A program made the position numbers and the translations under genes. Below are positions 54,314 to 62,892 of a stretch of DNA of 64,000 nucleotides, one piece after another; within the stretch, counting starts at the first letter, position 1; each line of letters starts with the position of its first letter. Under the pieces are notes generated by a model. That model was not told where the DNA came from and did no database searches. It was given only the letters and a program-made list of their open reading frames with translations. Origin of the DNA: Amycolatopsis oliviviridis. GTDB taxonomy: Bacteria; Actinomycetota; Actinomycetes; Mycobacteriales; Pseudonocardiaceae. The DNA lies in the NCBI RefSeq assembly GCF_014654365.1, contig NZ_BNAY01000007.1, positions 124,001 to 188,000 of the forward strand, written 5' to 3'.

Positions 54314-55918
54314 ATGAGTCCTGCCCGGAAAAGAGGGATCCTGATCGGCGCCGCGCTGGCGGTCGTCGCCATCGTGGTGGCGGGGGTGGTGCTGCTGGTC
54401 AGGGAGGATCAGGCGCCCGCCGCCGCGGGCGGCCCGGGGGAGCCCACCGGGAGCGCGAGCGAAAGCCCCGCCCAGGTCGCCGCCCGGTTCCTGCGGCAGT
54501 TCGACACCGGTGACCTGACCGGTGCGCCGGTCGACGACCCGGCGGCGGCCACCGCCGCCCTGTCCGCGACGCGCGGCGCGCTCGGCGCGGCGCCGGTCAA
54601 GACGACCTTGGGCGAGGTCCCGACCACGGCGGGGGACGCGCCCACGACGTCGGCCACCTTCCACGCCGCGTGGAGTTTCCCGGGCGACAGCGTCTGGCGG
54701 TACGAAGGCAAGCTGGAGCTGGTCCGCAACTCCGGGAAATGGGTGGTCCGCTGGGCGATGTCGGTGATCCACCCGAAGCTCGAAGCCGGTCAGCAGCTCT
54801 CCCTCGCCCGCGCCACGGCCAAGCCGGTCGTGGCCGACAGGGACGGCAAAGCCCTCGTCGGCGGTGACGCGGCCGGTGTCGCGCCGCTCCTGCAGGGAGC
54901 GCTGTCCACGGTCGCGTCCGGGCAGAACGGCGGCACCGGGACCCCGGCCACCGTCACCGTTTCCCGCGTCGACGCGGCCGGCAAACCGGTCGAAACGCTG
55001 TTCGGGCAGGCCACAGAGACCGACGAACCGCTGGTCTCGACCTTGAGCGTGGCCTCCCAGACCGCCGCGCAGAAAGCCGTCGACGGATTCAAGGGGCCGG
55101 CGATCATCGTCGCGATGAAGACTTCGGGCGAACTCCTGGCGGTCGCGCAGAACGGCGCGGCCGGGAACCAGCCGAAGGCGCTCAGCGGCCTGTACTCGCC
55201 GGGTTCGGCCTTCAAGATCGCCACGGCGACGGCGGCGTTGCAGCAGGGCGGGGTCTCCGCCGACGCGCCGGTCGCCTGTCCGGGCAGCGAGCAGATCGGG
55301 ACCCGCACGCTCAAGAACGAGAACGGGTTCGACCTGGGGACCGTCTCGCTGAAGACCGCGTTCGCCGCGTCGTGCAACACGACCTTCGGGCGGCTCGCCG
55401 GGCAGCTGCCCGCGGACGGCCTCGCGAAGTCGGCGACGCAGCTCGGCCTCAACGCGGACTTCGAGATCCCCGGGCTGGCCACCGAGACCGGGAAGGTCGA
55501 ACCGTCGAGCAGCGGTGACGAGAAGGTCGAAGCCGGCATCGGACAGGGAAGGGTGCAGGTCAGCCCGCTGGGCGCGGCGCTCATGGCGGCCACGGTCGCC
55601 GCCGGGAAGCCGGTGGTGCCGAAGCTGTGGCAGGGGCTGGAGACCAAGGTCAACGCCGGTTACCAGGCCCCGCCCGCCGGGGTGCTCAACCAGGTCCGGG
55701 CGATGATGCGCGAGGTCTGCACGACGGGGACCGCGAAGGCGTTGAAGAGCAGCGGTGCCGTCTTCGGGAAGACAGGGACCGCGCAGTTCGGCTCGGGCGC
55801 CGACGCCAACGGCTGGTTCGTCGGCTATCGCGGGGACGTCGCTTTCGCCGTCCTGCTCGAAGGATCCAACGACTCCGGACCCGCGGTCGGACTGGCGGCG
55901 AAGTTCCTGGCGGGCTGA
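54314..55918 (+). CDS. Penicillin-binding protein (MecA_N-like domain plus transpeptidase)
   Basis: A 534-residue membrane-anchored D,D-transpeptidase. A cytoplasmic basic start and one helix (about 7-31) precede an NTF2-like MecA_N domain (about 55-160, with AARFLRQFDTGDL and WVVRWAMSVIHPKL). A dimerisation domain follows, then the catalytic domain. Catalytic motifs are SxxK in YSPGSAFKIATA near 300, SxN in AASCNTTFGRL, and KTGTAQF near 485. It cross-links peptidoglycan at the outer face. ATG 54314 follows GGGGGAGAGC; ATG 54296 is less likely. A perfect 9-bp GC hairpin (54271-54293) lies just before the ribosome site. Confidence 0.92.
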   Translation: MSPARKRGILIGAALAVVAIVVAGVVLLVREDQAPAAAGGPGEPTGSASESPAQVAARFLRQFDTGDLTGAPVDDPAAATAALSATRGALGAAPVKTTLGEVPTTAGDAPTTSATFHAAWSFPGDSVWRYEGKLELVRNSGKWVVRWAMSVIHPKLEAGQQLSLARATAKPVVADRDGKALVGGDAAGVAPLLQGALSTVASGQNGGTGTPATVTVSRVDAAGKPVETLFGQATETDEPLVSTLSVASQTAAQKAVDGFKGPAIIVAMKTSGELLAVAQNGAAGNQPKALSGLYSPGSAFKIATATAALQQGGVSADAPVACPGSEQIGTRTLKNENGFDLGTVSLKTAFAASCNTTFGRLAGQLPADGLAKSATQLGLNADFEIPGLATETGKVEPSSSGDEKVEAGIGQGRVQVSPLGAALMAATVAAGKPVVPKLWQGLETKVNAGYQAPPAGVLNQVRAMMREVCTTGTAKALKSSGAVFGKTGTAQFGSGADANGWFVGYRGDVAFAVLLEGSNDSGPAVGLAAKFLAG

Positions 55919-55961
55919 CGTTTCGGCTCCCGCCGAACCGTGGGTCTTCTACGGTGAACGC

Positions 55962-56645
55962 ATGGAAACGATCGCCTTGGCCGAGGTCGCGGCCGTGCTC
56001 GCCGACCCGAGCCGCGCGTCGATGTGCCTCGCGCTGCTCGACGGGCGCGCCTGGACGGTGACCGAACTGGCCGGGGCGGCCGAGGTCGCGACGTCGACGG
56101 CGAGTGAACACGTGACGAAGCTGACCGACGCGGGGTTCGTCGTGCGGGTCAAACAGGGGCGGCACAGCTACGTCCGGATCGCCGACCCCCGGGTGGCCGA
56201 GCTGATCGAGCATCTGGCGCAGCACGCCGAACACCGCCCGGTGAAGGGATTGCGCTCGTCGGTCCGGGTGAAGCGGCTCGAGTTCGCCCGGACCTGCTAC
56301 GACCACCTCGCCGGCACGGTCGGCGTCGCGCTGCGGGACGGGATGCTCGCCACCGGGCTGATCGACGAGGCCGACGGCCTGACCCTGACCGCTCGCGGCC
56401 GTGAGGTGCTCGGCGGGCTCGGGGTGGAGATCGCCGACGGTCGCCGCCCGATGTTGCGTGACTGTCTCGATTGGACAGTGCGCCGTGATCATTTGGCGGG
56501 CCGCGTCCCCGCGGCGTTACTGTCTCACGCAGTGAGCGCCGGCTGGCTGTCCCGTGAGGGCAACCGCGCGGTGAAAGTCCTGCCCGCGGCCGGAAAACCG
56601 TTCGCGGACCTCGGTGTCGACCTGATGGCCCTGCGCAGTCCGTAA
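55962..56645 (+). CDS. ArsR-family winged-helix transcriptional regulator
   Basis: A 227-residue protein with an ArsR/SmtB-like winged helix at about 5-85 (EVAAVLADPSRASMCLALLDGRAWTVTELAGAAEVATSTASEHVTKLTDAGFVVRVKQGRHSYVRIAD). The longer C-terminal half (TCYDHLAGTVGVALRDGMLATGLI, then GREVLGGLGVEI and DCLDWTVRRDHLAGRVPAALL) is common in actinobacterial regulators of this shape. No metal-binding CxC is visible in the HTH. It starts 43 bp after the PBP gene; a longer frame upstream is inside that gene. Target unknown. Confidence 0.9.
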   Translation: METIALAEVAAVLADPSRASMCLALLDGRAWTVTELAGAAEVATSTASEHVTKLTDAGFVVRVKQGRHSYVRIADPRVAELIEHLAQHAEHRPVKGLRSSVRVKRLEFARTCYDHLAGTVGVALRDGMLATGLIDEADGLTLTARGREVLGGLGVEIADGRRPMLRDCLDWTVRRDHLAGRVPAALLSHAVSAGWLSREGNRAVKVLPAAGKPFADLGVDLMALRSP

Positions 56646-56756
56646 AGGACAGTCTGTAACACAGGCCAACCGGACGGTTTTCGACCGGTACACGATCGAG
56701 TGACGACCGCCGCCTCACTATTCTGGAGCCCTCACGGCGACCGGACGGGAGGCGAC

Positions 56757-58235
56757 ATGGAGCAGCTCCCGCTCATCCTCGGCACCGGCGGTGCCGTGCT
56801 TCTCGTCGCCGTGATCGCCGTCCGGGTGTCGATCCGGGTCGGCCTGCCCTCGCTGCTGCTGTACCTGGGGATGGGGGTCCTGCTCGGCGAAGCCGGGTTC
56901 GGCATCCACTACGACAACCCCGAACTCACCCAGTCGCTCGGCCTCGCCGCACTCGTGATGATCCTGTCCGAAGGTGGCCTCACCACCCGGTGGACGGCCG
57001 TGAAACCCTCGCTGGGCATCGGGATCGCACTGTCCACAGTGGCCGTGGCGGTGAGCATCGCGGTCACCGGCGCCGCCCTGCACTGGCTGCTGAACCTGGA
57101 CTGGCGGATGGCGTTGCTCTGGGGCGCGGTGCTGGCCTCGACCGACGCCGCCGCGGTCTTTTCGGTGCTGAGATCGGCGGGCATCGGGAAACGGCTCGTC
57201 GGCGCGCTGGAGATCGAGTCGGGGATCAACGACGCCCCGGCCTACATCGCCGTCGTCGTCCTGGCCGAGGGCACGACCGTGGACTGGTCGCTGCCGTTGC
57301 TGGTGGTCTACGAACTCGCGGCGGGCCTGGTGATCGGCCTGGCCTTCGGCTGGATCGGGGCGCAGGCGCTGAGACGGGCCGCGCTCCCGGCGACCGGCCT
57401 GTACCCGCTGGCCACGATGGCGGTCTGCGTCGTGGCGTATTCGAGCGGGCAGCTCGCCCACGCGTCCGGTCTGCTGGCCACCTACGTCGCGGCGCTCGTG
57501 CTGGGGAACTCCAAGCTGCCGCACCGTTCGGACACGCTGTCCTTCGCCGAAGGGCTCGGCTGGCTCGCGCAGATCGGGCTGTTCGTGCTGCTGGGACTGT
57601 TCGCCTCGCCGAGCAGGATCTTCGAAAGCCTGGTCCAGGGCCTGGTCGCGGGCGCGGTCGTGCTGTTGCTGGCCCGGCCGCTGTCGGTGCTGCTGTCGGC
57701 GCTGCCGTTCAAGATCCCCTGGCGAGAACAGGTGTTCCTGTCCTGGGCCGGGCTGCGCGGGGCGGTCCCGATCGTGCTCGCGCTGATCCCGCTGTCCTCC
57801 GGCGTTCCCGGCGCTCAGGAGCTGGTCGACGCCGTGTTCGTGCTGGTCATCGTGCTGACGCTGCTCCAGGGCGCGACGCTGACCCCGCTCGCCAAGGCGC
57901 TCGGGCTGGCCCAGCACGCCGAGGCGCACGAGATCGACGTCGACTCCGCGCCGCTCGACGAGATGGGCGCGGAACTCCTGCAGGTCCGGATCAACGCCGG
58001 GTCCAAGATGCACGGCGTCTACCTGGCCGAACTGCGGCTGCCGGTGGGGGCGACGATCAGCCTCCTCGTCCGCGACGGGGCCGGCTTCACGCCCAACAAG
58101 AACACCCGGCTCCAGGAACGCGATCAGTTACTGGTCGTGACCACCTCCGGCGCCCGTGACGCGGCCGAACGACGGCTTCGCGCCGTCGACCGCGCCGGTC
58201 GCCTCGCCAGGTGGAAGGGCGAATCCGGCCAGTAG
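56757..58235 (+). CDS. CPA1-family potassium/sodium:proton antiporter with RCK_C domain (NhaP2-like)
   Basis: A 492-residue transporter. About 12 helices fill residues 8-385, with the ion-binding helix region LWGAVLASTDAAAVFSVLRSAGIGKRLVGALEIESGINDAPAYIAVVV near 120-175 and LSWAGLRGAVPIVLALIPLSSG near 340. The RCK_C/TrkA_C domain is at about 395-470 (LDEMGAELLQVRINAGSKMHGVYLAELRLPVGATISLLVRDGAGFTPNKNTRLQERDQLLVVTT). That domain can bind cyclic di-AMP in this family. ATG 56757 follows GGGAGG; an earlier GTG frame is weaker. It keeps cell pH and K+ balance. Confidence 0.92.
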   Translation: MEQLPLILGTGGAVLLVAVIAVRVSIRVGLPSLLLYLGMGVLLGEAGFGIHYDNPELTQSLGLAALVMILSEGGLTTRWTAVKPSLGIGIALSTVAVAVSIAVTGAALHWLLNLDWRMALLWGAVLASTDAAAVFSVLRSAGIGKRLVGALEIESGINDAPAYIAVVVLAEGTTVDWSLPLLVVYELAAGLVIGLAFGWIGAQALRRAALPATGLYPLATMAVCVVAYSSGQLAHASGLLATYVAALVLGNSKLPHRSDTLSFAEGLGWLAQIGLFVLLGLFASPSRIFESLVQGLVAGAVVLLLARPLSVLLSALPFKIPWREQVFLSWAGLRGAVPIVLALIPLSSGVPGAQELVDAVFVLVIVLTLLQGATLTPLAKALGLAQHAEAHEIDVDSAPLDEMGAELLQVRINAGSKMHGVYLAELRLPVGATISLLVRDGAGFTPNKNTRLQERDQLLVVTTSGARDAAERRLRAVDRAGRLARWKGESGQ

Positions 58236-58366
58236 GTCACGAACCGGCACCAGCTGTTCGTCGGTTTATCTCTGAAAATTCTTCCCTTTTGTACTCCTTT
58301 TGGATTACTTTCCCCGCAATCGACTCCATCGAATGGGTGAGTGTCACGGGGTAAGGAGTACGCAAG

Positions 58367-59059
58367 GTGACGAAACTTCCTGCACGGTTCGCCGGTCTGG
58401 GGGCAGCGGCCACTCTCGTCGGGGTGATTCTCACCGCGCCGATGGCGACGGTGGCGTCCGCGGCCGGCGCGTTCCCGGCGTTCGGTTTGCCCTTCGACGC
58501 GGGCCAGTCGGTCTACTCGGCGGGGATCCACTCGGACAACGGCGACTCCGGCGTGAAGAACGCCATCGACTTCAGCCCCGGCGACAAGACCGTCCGCGCC
58601 CCGCTCGCGGGCACGGTCCGGATCCAGCACTGCTCCGGCGGCGACTGGGTGACCGTCGACCACGACGGGGGCTGGCGGACCGGGTACTACCACATGGAGC
58701 GCATTTCGGTCACCGACGGCCAGAAGGTCGCCCCCGGCGACGCCCTCGGCCGGACCGGCAACGCGCTGCCCTGCGGTGGCAGCAGCACCGGCGCCCACGT
58801 GCACTTCACCCTCTGGACCCTGCCCGCGGCCGCCGCCCAAGGCGGCGATTCGCGCGACTTCGGCGTCGGCGCGGGCAACTGGAACGGCATGTCCTACGAC
58901 GAGGTCTCGACCAAGGTCGCCGAGGCCTACGGCGAAGCCGTCGACGGCAAGACCTTCGGCGGCTGGCAGTTCACCGCGGGCACCGATCAGTACTCCGGTA
59001 CCGCGACCGAGGTCTCTTCGCGTTCCGTCGTCCCGCTTCCGGGCCGATTCCGCGTCTGA
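58367..59059 (+). CDS. Secreted M23-family metallopeptidase (LasA-like)
   Basis: A 230-residue exported peptidase with signal peptide MTKLPARFAGLGAAATLVGVILTAPMATVASA. The M23 domain shows a zinc Asp in KNAIDFSPGDKTVRAPLAGTVRI near 70, WVTVDHDGGWRTGYYHMERI, and the zinc-His pair in TGAHVHFTLW near 145. A C-terminal extension follows (NGMSYDEVSTKVAEAYGEAVDGKTFGGWQFTAG). The layout recalls LasA-type enzymes that cut glycine bonds or peptidoglycan cross-bridges. A GTG start follows AAGGAGTACGCAA. A 131-bp AT-rich leader lies upstream. Confidence 0.88.
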   Translation: MTKLPARFAGLGAAATLVGVILTAPMATVASAAGAFPAFGLPFDAGQSVYSAGIHSDNGDSGVKNAIDFSPGDKTVRAPLAGTVRIQHCSGGDWVTVDHDGGWRTGYYHMERISVTDGQKVAPGDALGRTGNALPCGGSSTGAHVHFTLWTLPAAAAQGGDSRDFGVGAGNWNGMSYDEVSTKVAEAYGEAVDGKTFGGWQFTAGTDQYSGTATEVSSRSVVPLPGRFRV

Positions 59060-59063
59060 CCTC

Positions 59064-59097
59064 CCGTTGCCCGGCGCGGCGCGGCGCCGGGCAACGG
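59064..59097 (+). terminator. Strong hairpin terminator after the M23 peptidase gene
   Basis: CCGTTGCCCGGCGC and its exact complement form a 14-bp GC-rich stem with a 6-nt loop, 5 bp past the stop codon, followed by TTCTCC. Confidence 0.78.
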
Positions 59098-59187
59098 TTC
59101 TCCTCGCTTGCGGAACGCGTGATCGGCGTCTCAACATCCGGACAAGGGGTGGCTTGATCGCCGGTACGTCCGCTAACTTCGTTCCTA

Positions 59188-59266
59188 GGTCACGAGTGTC
59201 AGCGTCAAGCCCCGGCTAGCTGACCGGCAACCCTCCTTCCGCGGTGGGGTGCCCCGGGTGAGGACC
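59188..59266 (+). ncRNA. SAM-IV riboswitch
   Basis: The segment from GGTCACGAGTG through GTCAAGCCCCGGCTAGCTGACCGGCAACC and CCGCGGTGGGGTGCCCCGGG to GAGGACC follows the conserved SAM-IV consensus as I know it: P1 closed by GGTC/GACC, the AGCGTCAAGCCCCGG core, the CCGGCAACC loop, and the CCGCGGTGGGGTGCC element. SAM-IV senses S-adenosylmethionine in actinobacteria. A further 60 nt, with a GGAGG site, reaches the start of the aminotransferase gene, so control is probably at translation. Confidence 0.9.
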
Positions 59267-59334
59267 TGGCTCGTCGCGTGGTGCGACGGGCAAGCGCGGG
59301 ATCCTCGTCGGGTCCCCTGGCCCGGAGGATGACC

Positions 59335-60699
59335 ATGACGCTCGCTCTCGAACGCACGAACGCCCCCGCCGTTGTCGCGGAAACCGTTGTCTCGCACGAA
59401 ATCCCGACGGTGGCTTGTGCCGGTCTGCGGGTTCCGCTGGTCACCGGCGGCGAAATCGGGTACGCCAACCTCGATCACGCGGCGAGCGCTCCCTGTCTGG
59501 ACAAGGTGCGCGACGCGGTCGACGAGTTCCTTCCGTGGTACGCCAGCGTCCACCGCGGCGCCGGATTCGCCTCGCAGATCTCCACCAAGCTCTACGAGCG
59601 CACCCGCGGGATCCTGCGGGACTTCGTCGACGCGCGGTCGACCGACACCGTCGTGTTCACCCGCAACACCACCGATTCCTTCAACCTTCTCGCCCGCAGC
59701 CTGCCGAAGCACACGTCGGTCGTCGTGTTCGACACCGACCACCACGCCGCCCTGCTGCCGTGGAAGGGTCCGAACGTCCGCCGGATCCAGACGCCGCGCA
59801 CCCGCCTCGCCGCGGTGTCCGCTGTGGACGAAGCCCTCGCGGACTGCCCGCAGGGCCCGCGGCTGGTCGTCATCACCGGCGCGTCCAACGTGACCGGGGA
59901 ACTGTTGCCGGTCAAGGAGATCGCCGCCGTCGCCCGGCGCCACGGCGCCCGGATCGCGCTCGACGCGGCGCAGCTCGCGCCGCACCGCAAGATCTCCGTG
60001 CGCAAACTGGACGTCGACTACATCGCGCTGTCGGGCCACAAGCTGTACGCACCTTTCGGCGCCGGTGCGCTGATCGGCCGCGCCGACTGGCTGCGCGCCG
60101 CCCAGCCGTACCTCGCCGGCGGCGGTGCGACGAAGCTCGTCACCCGCGACACCGAAGACCTCGGCGTGGTCTGGAACGCGGGCGCCGAGCGGCACGAAGC
60201 CGGTTCCCCCAACACCGTCGGCGTCTACGCGCTCGGTGTCGCCTGCCAGGAACTGGCCGGGAACTGGGACGCGATCGTCGCCCACGAGGACGAGCTGCTG
60301 GCGCGGCTGCGTCGCGGTCTCGCCGGTATCCCCGGATTCGCCGAGCTGCGGCTGTTCGACGCGCCGGTCGATCGGGTCGGCACGCTCAGCTTCGTCGTCG
60401 ACGGCTTCGAGCCGGGCTGGGTCGCCGCCGTCCTGTCCGCGGAGTACGGCATCGGCGTCCGGGACGGCGCGTTCTGCGCGCACGTGGCGACCAAGCGGCT
60501 GATCTCCGCCGCCGGATCGACCGGGCAGCAGGCCATCCGGGTCAGCCTCGGCCTCGGCAGCACCACCGAACACGTGGACCGGCTCGTCCTGGCCCTGCGC
60601 CAGATCGTCGCCCGCGGCGCGCGCTGGCAGTACGAAAAGCCCGAGGGCCGCTGGGTGCCGGAGAACGATCCGCGCGAACTGCCCCCGTTCTGCGCCTGA
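59335..60699 (+). CDS. Class V aminotransferase (cysteine-desulfurase-like)
   Basis: A 454-residue PLP enzyme. It shows YANLDHAASAPCLDKVRDAVDEFLPWYASVHRGAGF near 40, FTRNTTDSFNLLARSLPKHTSVVVFDTDHHAALLPWKG, ITGASNVTGELLPVKEIAAVARRHGARIALDAAQLAPHRKI, and the PLP lysine in DYIALSGHKLYAPFGAGALIG near 220. Family neighbours include SufS and CsdA, but the conserved active-site Cys loop is not clear, so desulfurase activity is not shown. ATG 59335 lies 6 nt past GGAGG; ATG 59329 overlaps that site and is rejected. The SAM-IV switch upstream ties it to sulfur or methionine metabolism. Confidence 0.9.
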   Translation: MTLALERTNAPAVVAETVVSHEIPTVACAGLRVPLVTGGEIGYANLDHAASAPCLDKVRDAVDEFLPWYASVHRGAGFASQISTKLYERTRGILRDFVDARSTDTVVFTRNTTDSFNLLARSLPKHTSVVVFDTDHHAALLPWKGPNVRRIQTPRTRLAAVSAVDEALADCPQGPRLVVITGASNVTGELLPVKEIAAVARRHGARIALDAAQLAPHRKISVRKLDVDYIALSGHKLYAPFGAGALIGRADWLRAAQPYLAGGGATKLVTRDTEDLGVVWNAGAERHEAGSPNTVGVYALGVACQELAGNWDAIVAHEDELLARLRRGLAGIPGFAELRLFDAPVDRVGTLSFVVDGFEPGWVAAVLSAEYGIGVRDGAFCAHVATKRLISAAGSTGQQAIRVSLGLGSTTEHVDRLVLALRQIVARGARWQYEKPEGRWVPENDPRELPPFCA

Positions 60700-60718
60700 C
60701 CCACTACCCTCACCCCGC

Positions 60719-61315
60719 ATGGGGAACGAGCGACCGCGTTACTGGTTTCCGCTGGCGTTACTGGGATTCGCCCAACTGGCGGTGGTGGCCCTGTCCGTCG
60801 GTACCGGCCCGCCCGGAGGGTGGTTCGCTTACACGCCTTACGGGAGCGGCGGCGTGTTCGGCACGCTCCAAGGTGTGGAGATGAGCCGCGAGAACGCGAC
60901 CGCGGTCTCGGTCGTCGGCATGAGCAGGATGGACAACTGGCTGTTCGCCGTCCTCGCGGTCTATCTCGGCACGGTGCTCTTCTACGCCTATCGGTCGCGA
61001 CCCGTGCGATGGTGGAAGGTCGCCGCGATCGCGGTCGGCGGGCTGGTCGCCATCCTGCTGGCGGATCTGGTCGGTTTCTGGGAATTCGAAATCGAGGGCG
61101 ACGCGCGGAGCGCGATCCTGCTCACGCTGGGCCTGGTCGCGCTCGCCTGGCTGGACCGCAGCGTGCTCGTGCTGGTCGTGACCGCGGCCTACGTGCTTTG
61201 CGCGGTCGTGCTCGCTCAAGGACAGCTCGCGCTGGTGCTTTCGTCGCTGGTCGCGCTCGCCGGTGCGTTCGCGGCCCTGCTGAGCAGGCCGAAGACAGCC
61301 GCCGAGGAGACCTGA
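60719..61315 (+). CDS. Membrane protein of unknown function
   Basis: A 198-residue protein with about five helices (12-30, 72-88, 98-118, 126-146, 150-172). An extracytoplasmic loop after helix 1 reads VGTGPPGGWFAYTPYGSGGVFGTLQG; the rest of the sequence has no motif I recognise. It starts 19 bp after the aminotransferase gene and ends 9 bp before lspA, so it is in the same transcription unit as either or both. Confidence 0.8.
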   Translation: MGNERPRYWFPLALLGFAQLAVVALSVGTGPPGGWFAYTPYGSGGVFGTLQGVEMSRENATAVSVVGMSRMDNWLFAVLAVYLGTVLFYAYRSRPVRWWKVAAIAVGGLVAILLADLVGFWEFEIEGDARSAILLTLGLVALAWLDRSVLVLVVTAAYVLCAVVLAQGQLALVLSSLVALAGAFAALLSRPKTAAEET

Positions 61316-61324
61316 GCACGCTCC

Positions 61325-61903
61325 GTGGACAATGGGGGAGTGAGTACAGAGCCCGAAACCGCGCCACCGGCGCCGCCGCTGCCCAAGAAGCGCGTCGCCG
61401 TCGTGTTCGTCGTCGCCGCGGTGCTGTGGGGGATCGACCTCCTCACCAAGCAGATCGCCGTGTCGACGCTGGAGGGCAAGCAGCCGGTCGAGTTCCTCGG
61501 CGGGCTGGTGTACTTCCAGCTGGTGCGCAACCCCGGTGCCGCCTTCTCGATGGCGACCGGGCTGACCTGGGTGCTCGCGCTGGTCGCGGTCGCCGTCGTG
61601 GTCGCCATCGTCTGGCTGGCCCGGCGGCTGCGTTCGGTCGGCTGGGCGATCGGCCTCGGCCTGGTGCTGGCGGGCGCGCTCGGCAACCTGACCGACCGGA
61701 TCTTCCGCGCCCCCGGCCCGCTGCAGGGTCACGTGGTCGACATGATCTCCGCGTTCGCGCCGAACGGGCAGGGCTGGGCGATCTTCAACGTCGCCGATTC
61801 CGCGATCTGCGTCGGCGGCGTGCTCATCGTGATCCTTTCCTTGCTGGGCAAGGACTACGACGGATCGTCTACAAAGGACAAGAAGAAGGCGGCGAGCGAA
61901 TGA
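61325..61903 (+). CDS. lspA: Lipoprotein signal peptidase LspA
   Basis: A 192-residue aspartyl protease that removes signal peptides from lipoproteins after Lgt acts. Four helices are present, with the catalytic segments DLLTKQIAVSTL near 40, LVRNPGAAFSMA near 65, GNLTDRIFRAPGPLQGHVVDMIS near 120-140 (first catalytic Asp in LTDR) and FNVADSAICVGGVLIV near 155 (second Asp in VADS). The N-terminal 25 residues are Pro/Glu-rich and variable. The start is GTG 61325 or GTG 61340. The stop overlaps the rluD start. Confidence 0.97.
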   Translation: MDNGGVSTEPETAPPAPPLPKKRVAVVFVVAAVLWGIDLLTKQIAVSTLEGKQPVEFLGGLVYFQLVRNPGAAFSMATGLTWVLALVAVAVVVAIVWLARRLRSVGWAIGLGLVLAGALGNLTDRIFRAPGPLQGHVVDMISAFAPNGQGWAIFNVADSAICVGGVLIVILSLLGKDYDGSSTKDKKKAASE

Positions 61904-62826
61904 GCGCGCGGATGTTACCCGTCCCCGACGGGCTCGACGGCATGCGCGTCGACGCGGGACTGGCGAAACTGCTGGGACTTTCCCGCACGGTCGTGGCGGA
62001 ACTGGCCGAATCCGGTGAGATCCTGCTCGACGGCAGGCCCGCCGGGAAGTCGGACCGGCTGTCCGCCGGCGGGCTGCTCGAAGTGACGCTGCCCGACCCG
62101 GCGTCGGCCATCGAGGTCGTCGCGGAACCCGTCGAGGGCATGAAGATCCTGCACGACGATGACGACATCGTGGTGATTTCGAAGCCGGTCGGCGTCGCCG
62201 TGCACCCGAGCCCCGGCTGGACCGGCCCGACCGTCGTCGGCGGGCTCGCCGCGGCCGGCCTGCGGATCGCGACCTCGGGCGCGGCCGAACGCCAGGGCGT
62301 CGTGCACCGGCTGGACGCCGGCACCACCGGCGTGATGGTCGTGGCCAAGAGCGAGCACGCGTACACCGTGATGAAGCGGGCGTTCAAGGAACGCACCGTC
62401 GACAAGGGCTACCACGCCATCGTCCAGGGGCACCCGGATCCGACACGCGGCACCATCGACGCGCCGATCGACCGGCACCCCCGGCACGACTACAAGTTCG
62501 CCGTCGTCCAGGGCGGACGGCCCAGCGTCACGCACTACGAGGTCGTCGAGGCCTTCCGTGCCGCGTCGCTGGCCAAGATCAAGCTGGAGACCGGCCGCAC
62601 GCACCAGATCCGCGTGCACTTCTCGGCGCTCAAGCACCCGTGCGTCGGTGACCTGACCTACGGCGCCGACCCGGTGCTCGCGCGCAAGCTCGGGCTTTCC
62701 CGGCAGTGGCTGCACGCGAAGACGCTCGGGTTCGCGCATCCGTCCGACGGGCGCTGGGTCGAGTTCGAGTCGGAGTACCCGGACGACCTGGCGAACGCGC
62801 TACGGATCCTGCAGGACGAGAACTAG
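61900..62826 (+). CDS. rluD: RluA-family 23S rRNA pseudouridine synthase
   Basis: A 308-residue pseudouridine synthase. An S4 RNA-binding domain (about 14-75, with RVDAGLAKLLGLSRTVVAELAESGEILLDGRP) precedes the catalytic domain. Its catalytic Asp is in QGVVHRLDAGTTGVMVVAKS near 140, then ERTVDKGYHAIVQGHPDP, and the substrate loop LETGRTHQIRVHFSALKHPCVGDLTYG. It is coupled to lspA by ATGA, a very conserved pairing. It is assigned to RluD by type; the exact uridines are not known. A long palindrome follows. Confidence 0.93.
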   Translation: MSARMLPVPDGLDGMRVDAGLAKLLGLSRTVVAELAESGEILLDGRPAGKSDRLSAGGLLEVTLPDPASAIEVVAEPVEGMKILHDDDDIVVISKPVGVAVHPSPGWTGPTVVGGLAAAGLRIATSGAAERQGVVHRLDAGTTGVMVVAKSEHAYTVMKRAFKERTVDKGYHAIVQGHPDPTRGTIDAPIDRHPRHDYKFAVVQGGRPSVTHYEVVEAFRAASLAKIKLETGRTHQIRVHFSALKHPCVGDLTYGADPVLARKLGLSRQWLHAKTLGFAHPSDGRWVEFESEYPDDLANALRILQDEN

Positions 62827-62832
62827 CCGCTG

Positions 62833-62879
62833 CGCGTTTAGTCCTCTGAATGCGGTCCGCGTTCAGAGGACTAAACGCG
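62833..62879. terminator. Palindromic terminator after rluD, GCGTTTAGTCCTCTGAA type
   Basis: CGCGTTTAGTCCTCTGAA and its complement pair over 17 bp, and GCG/CGC inside adds to it. It lies 6 bp past the rluD stop and 14 bp before the stop of the convergent gene. The core differs from the other palindrome families in the window. Confidence 0.75.
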
Positions 62880-62892
62880 GGTTCGGGCGACC

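Noticed and set aside
50791..54372. A 1193-codon open frame on the minus strand across ileS
   Set aside because: It is antisense to ileS and crosses the T-box and the terminator; the translation shows no domain.
58236..58366. A cyclic di-AMP (ydaO-type) riboswitch before the M23 peptidase
   Set aside because: The conserved core sequences of that class are not found; only an AT-rich stretch and a weak stem are visible.
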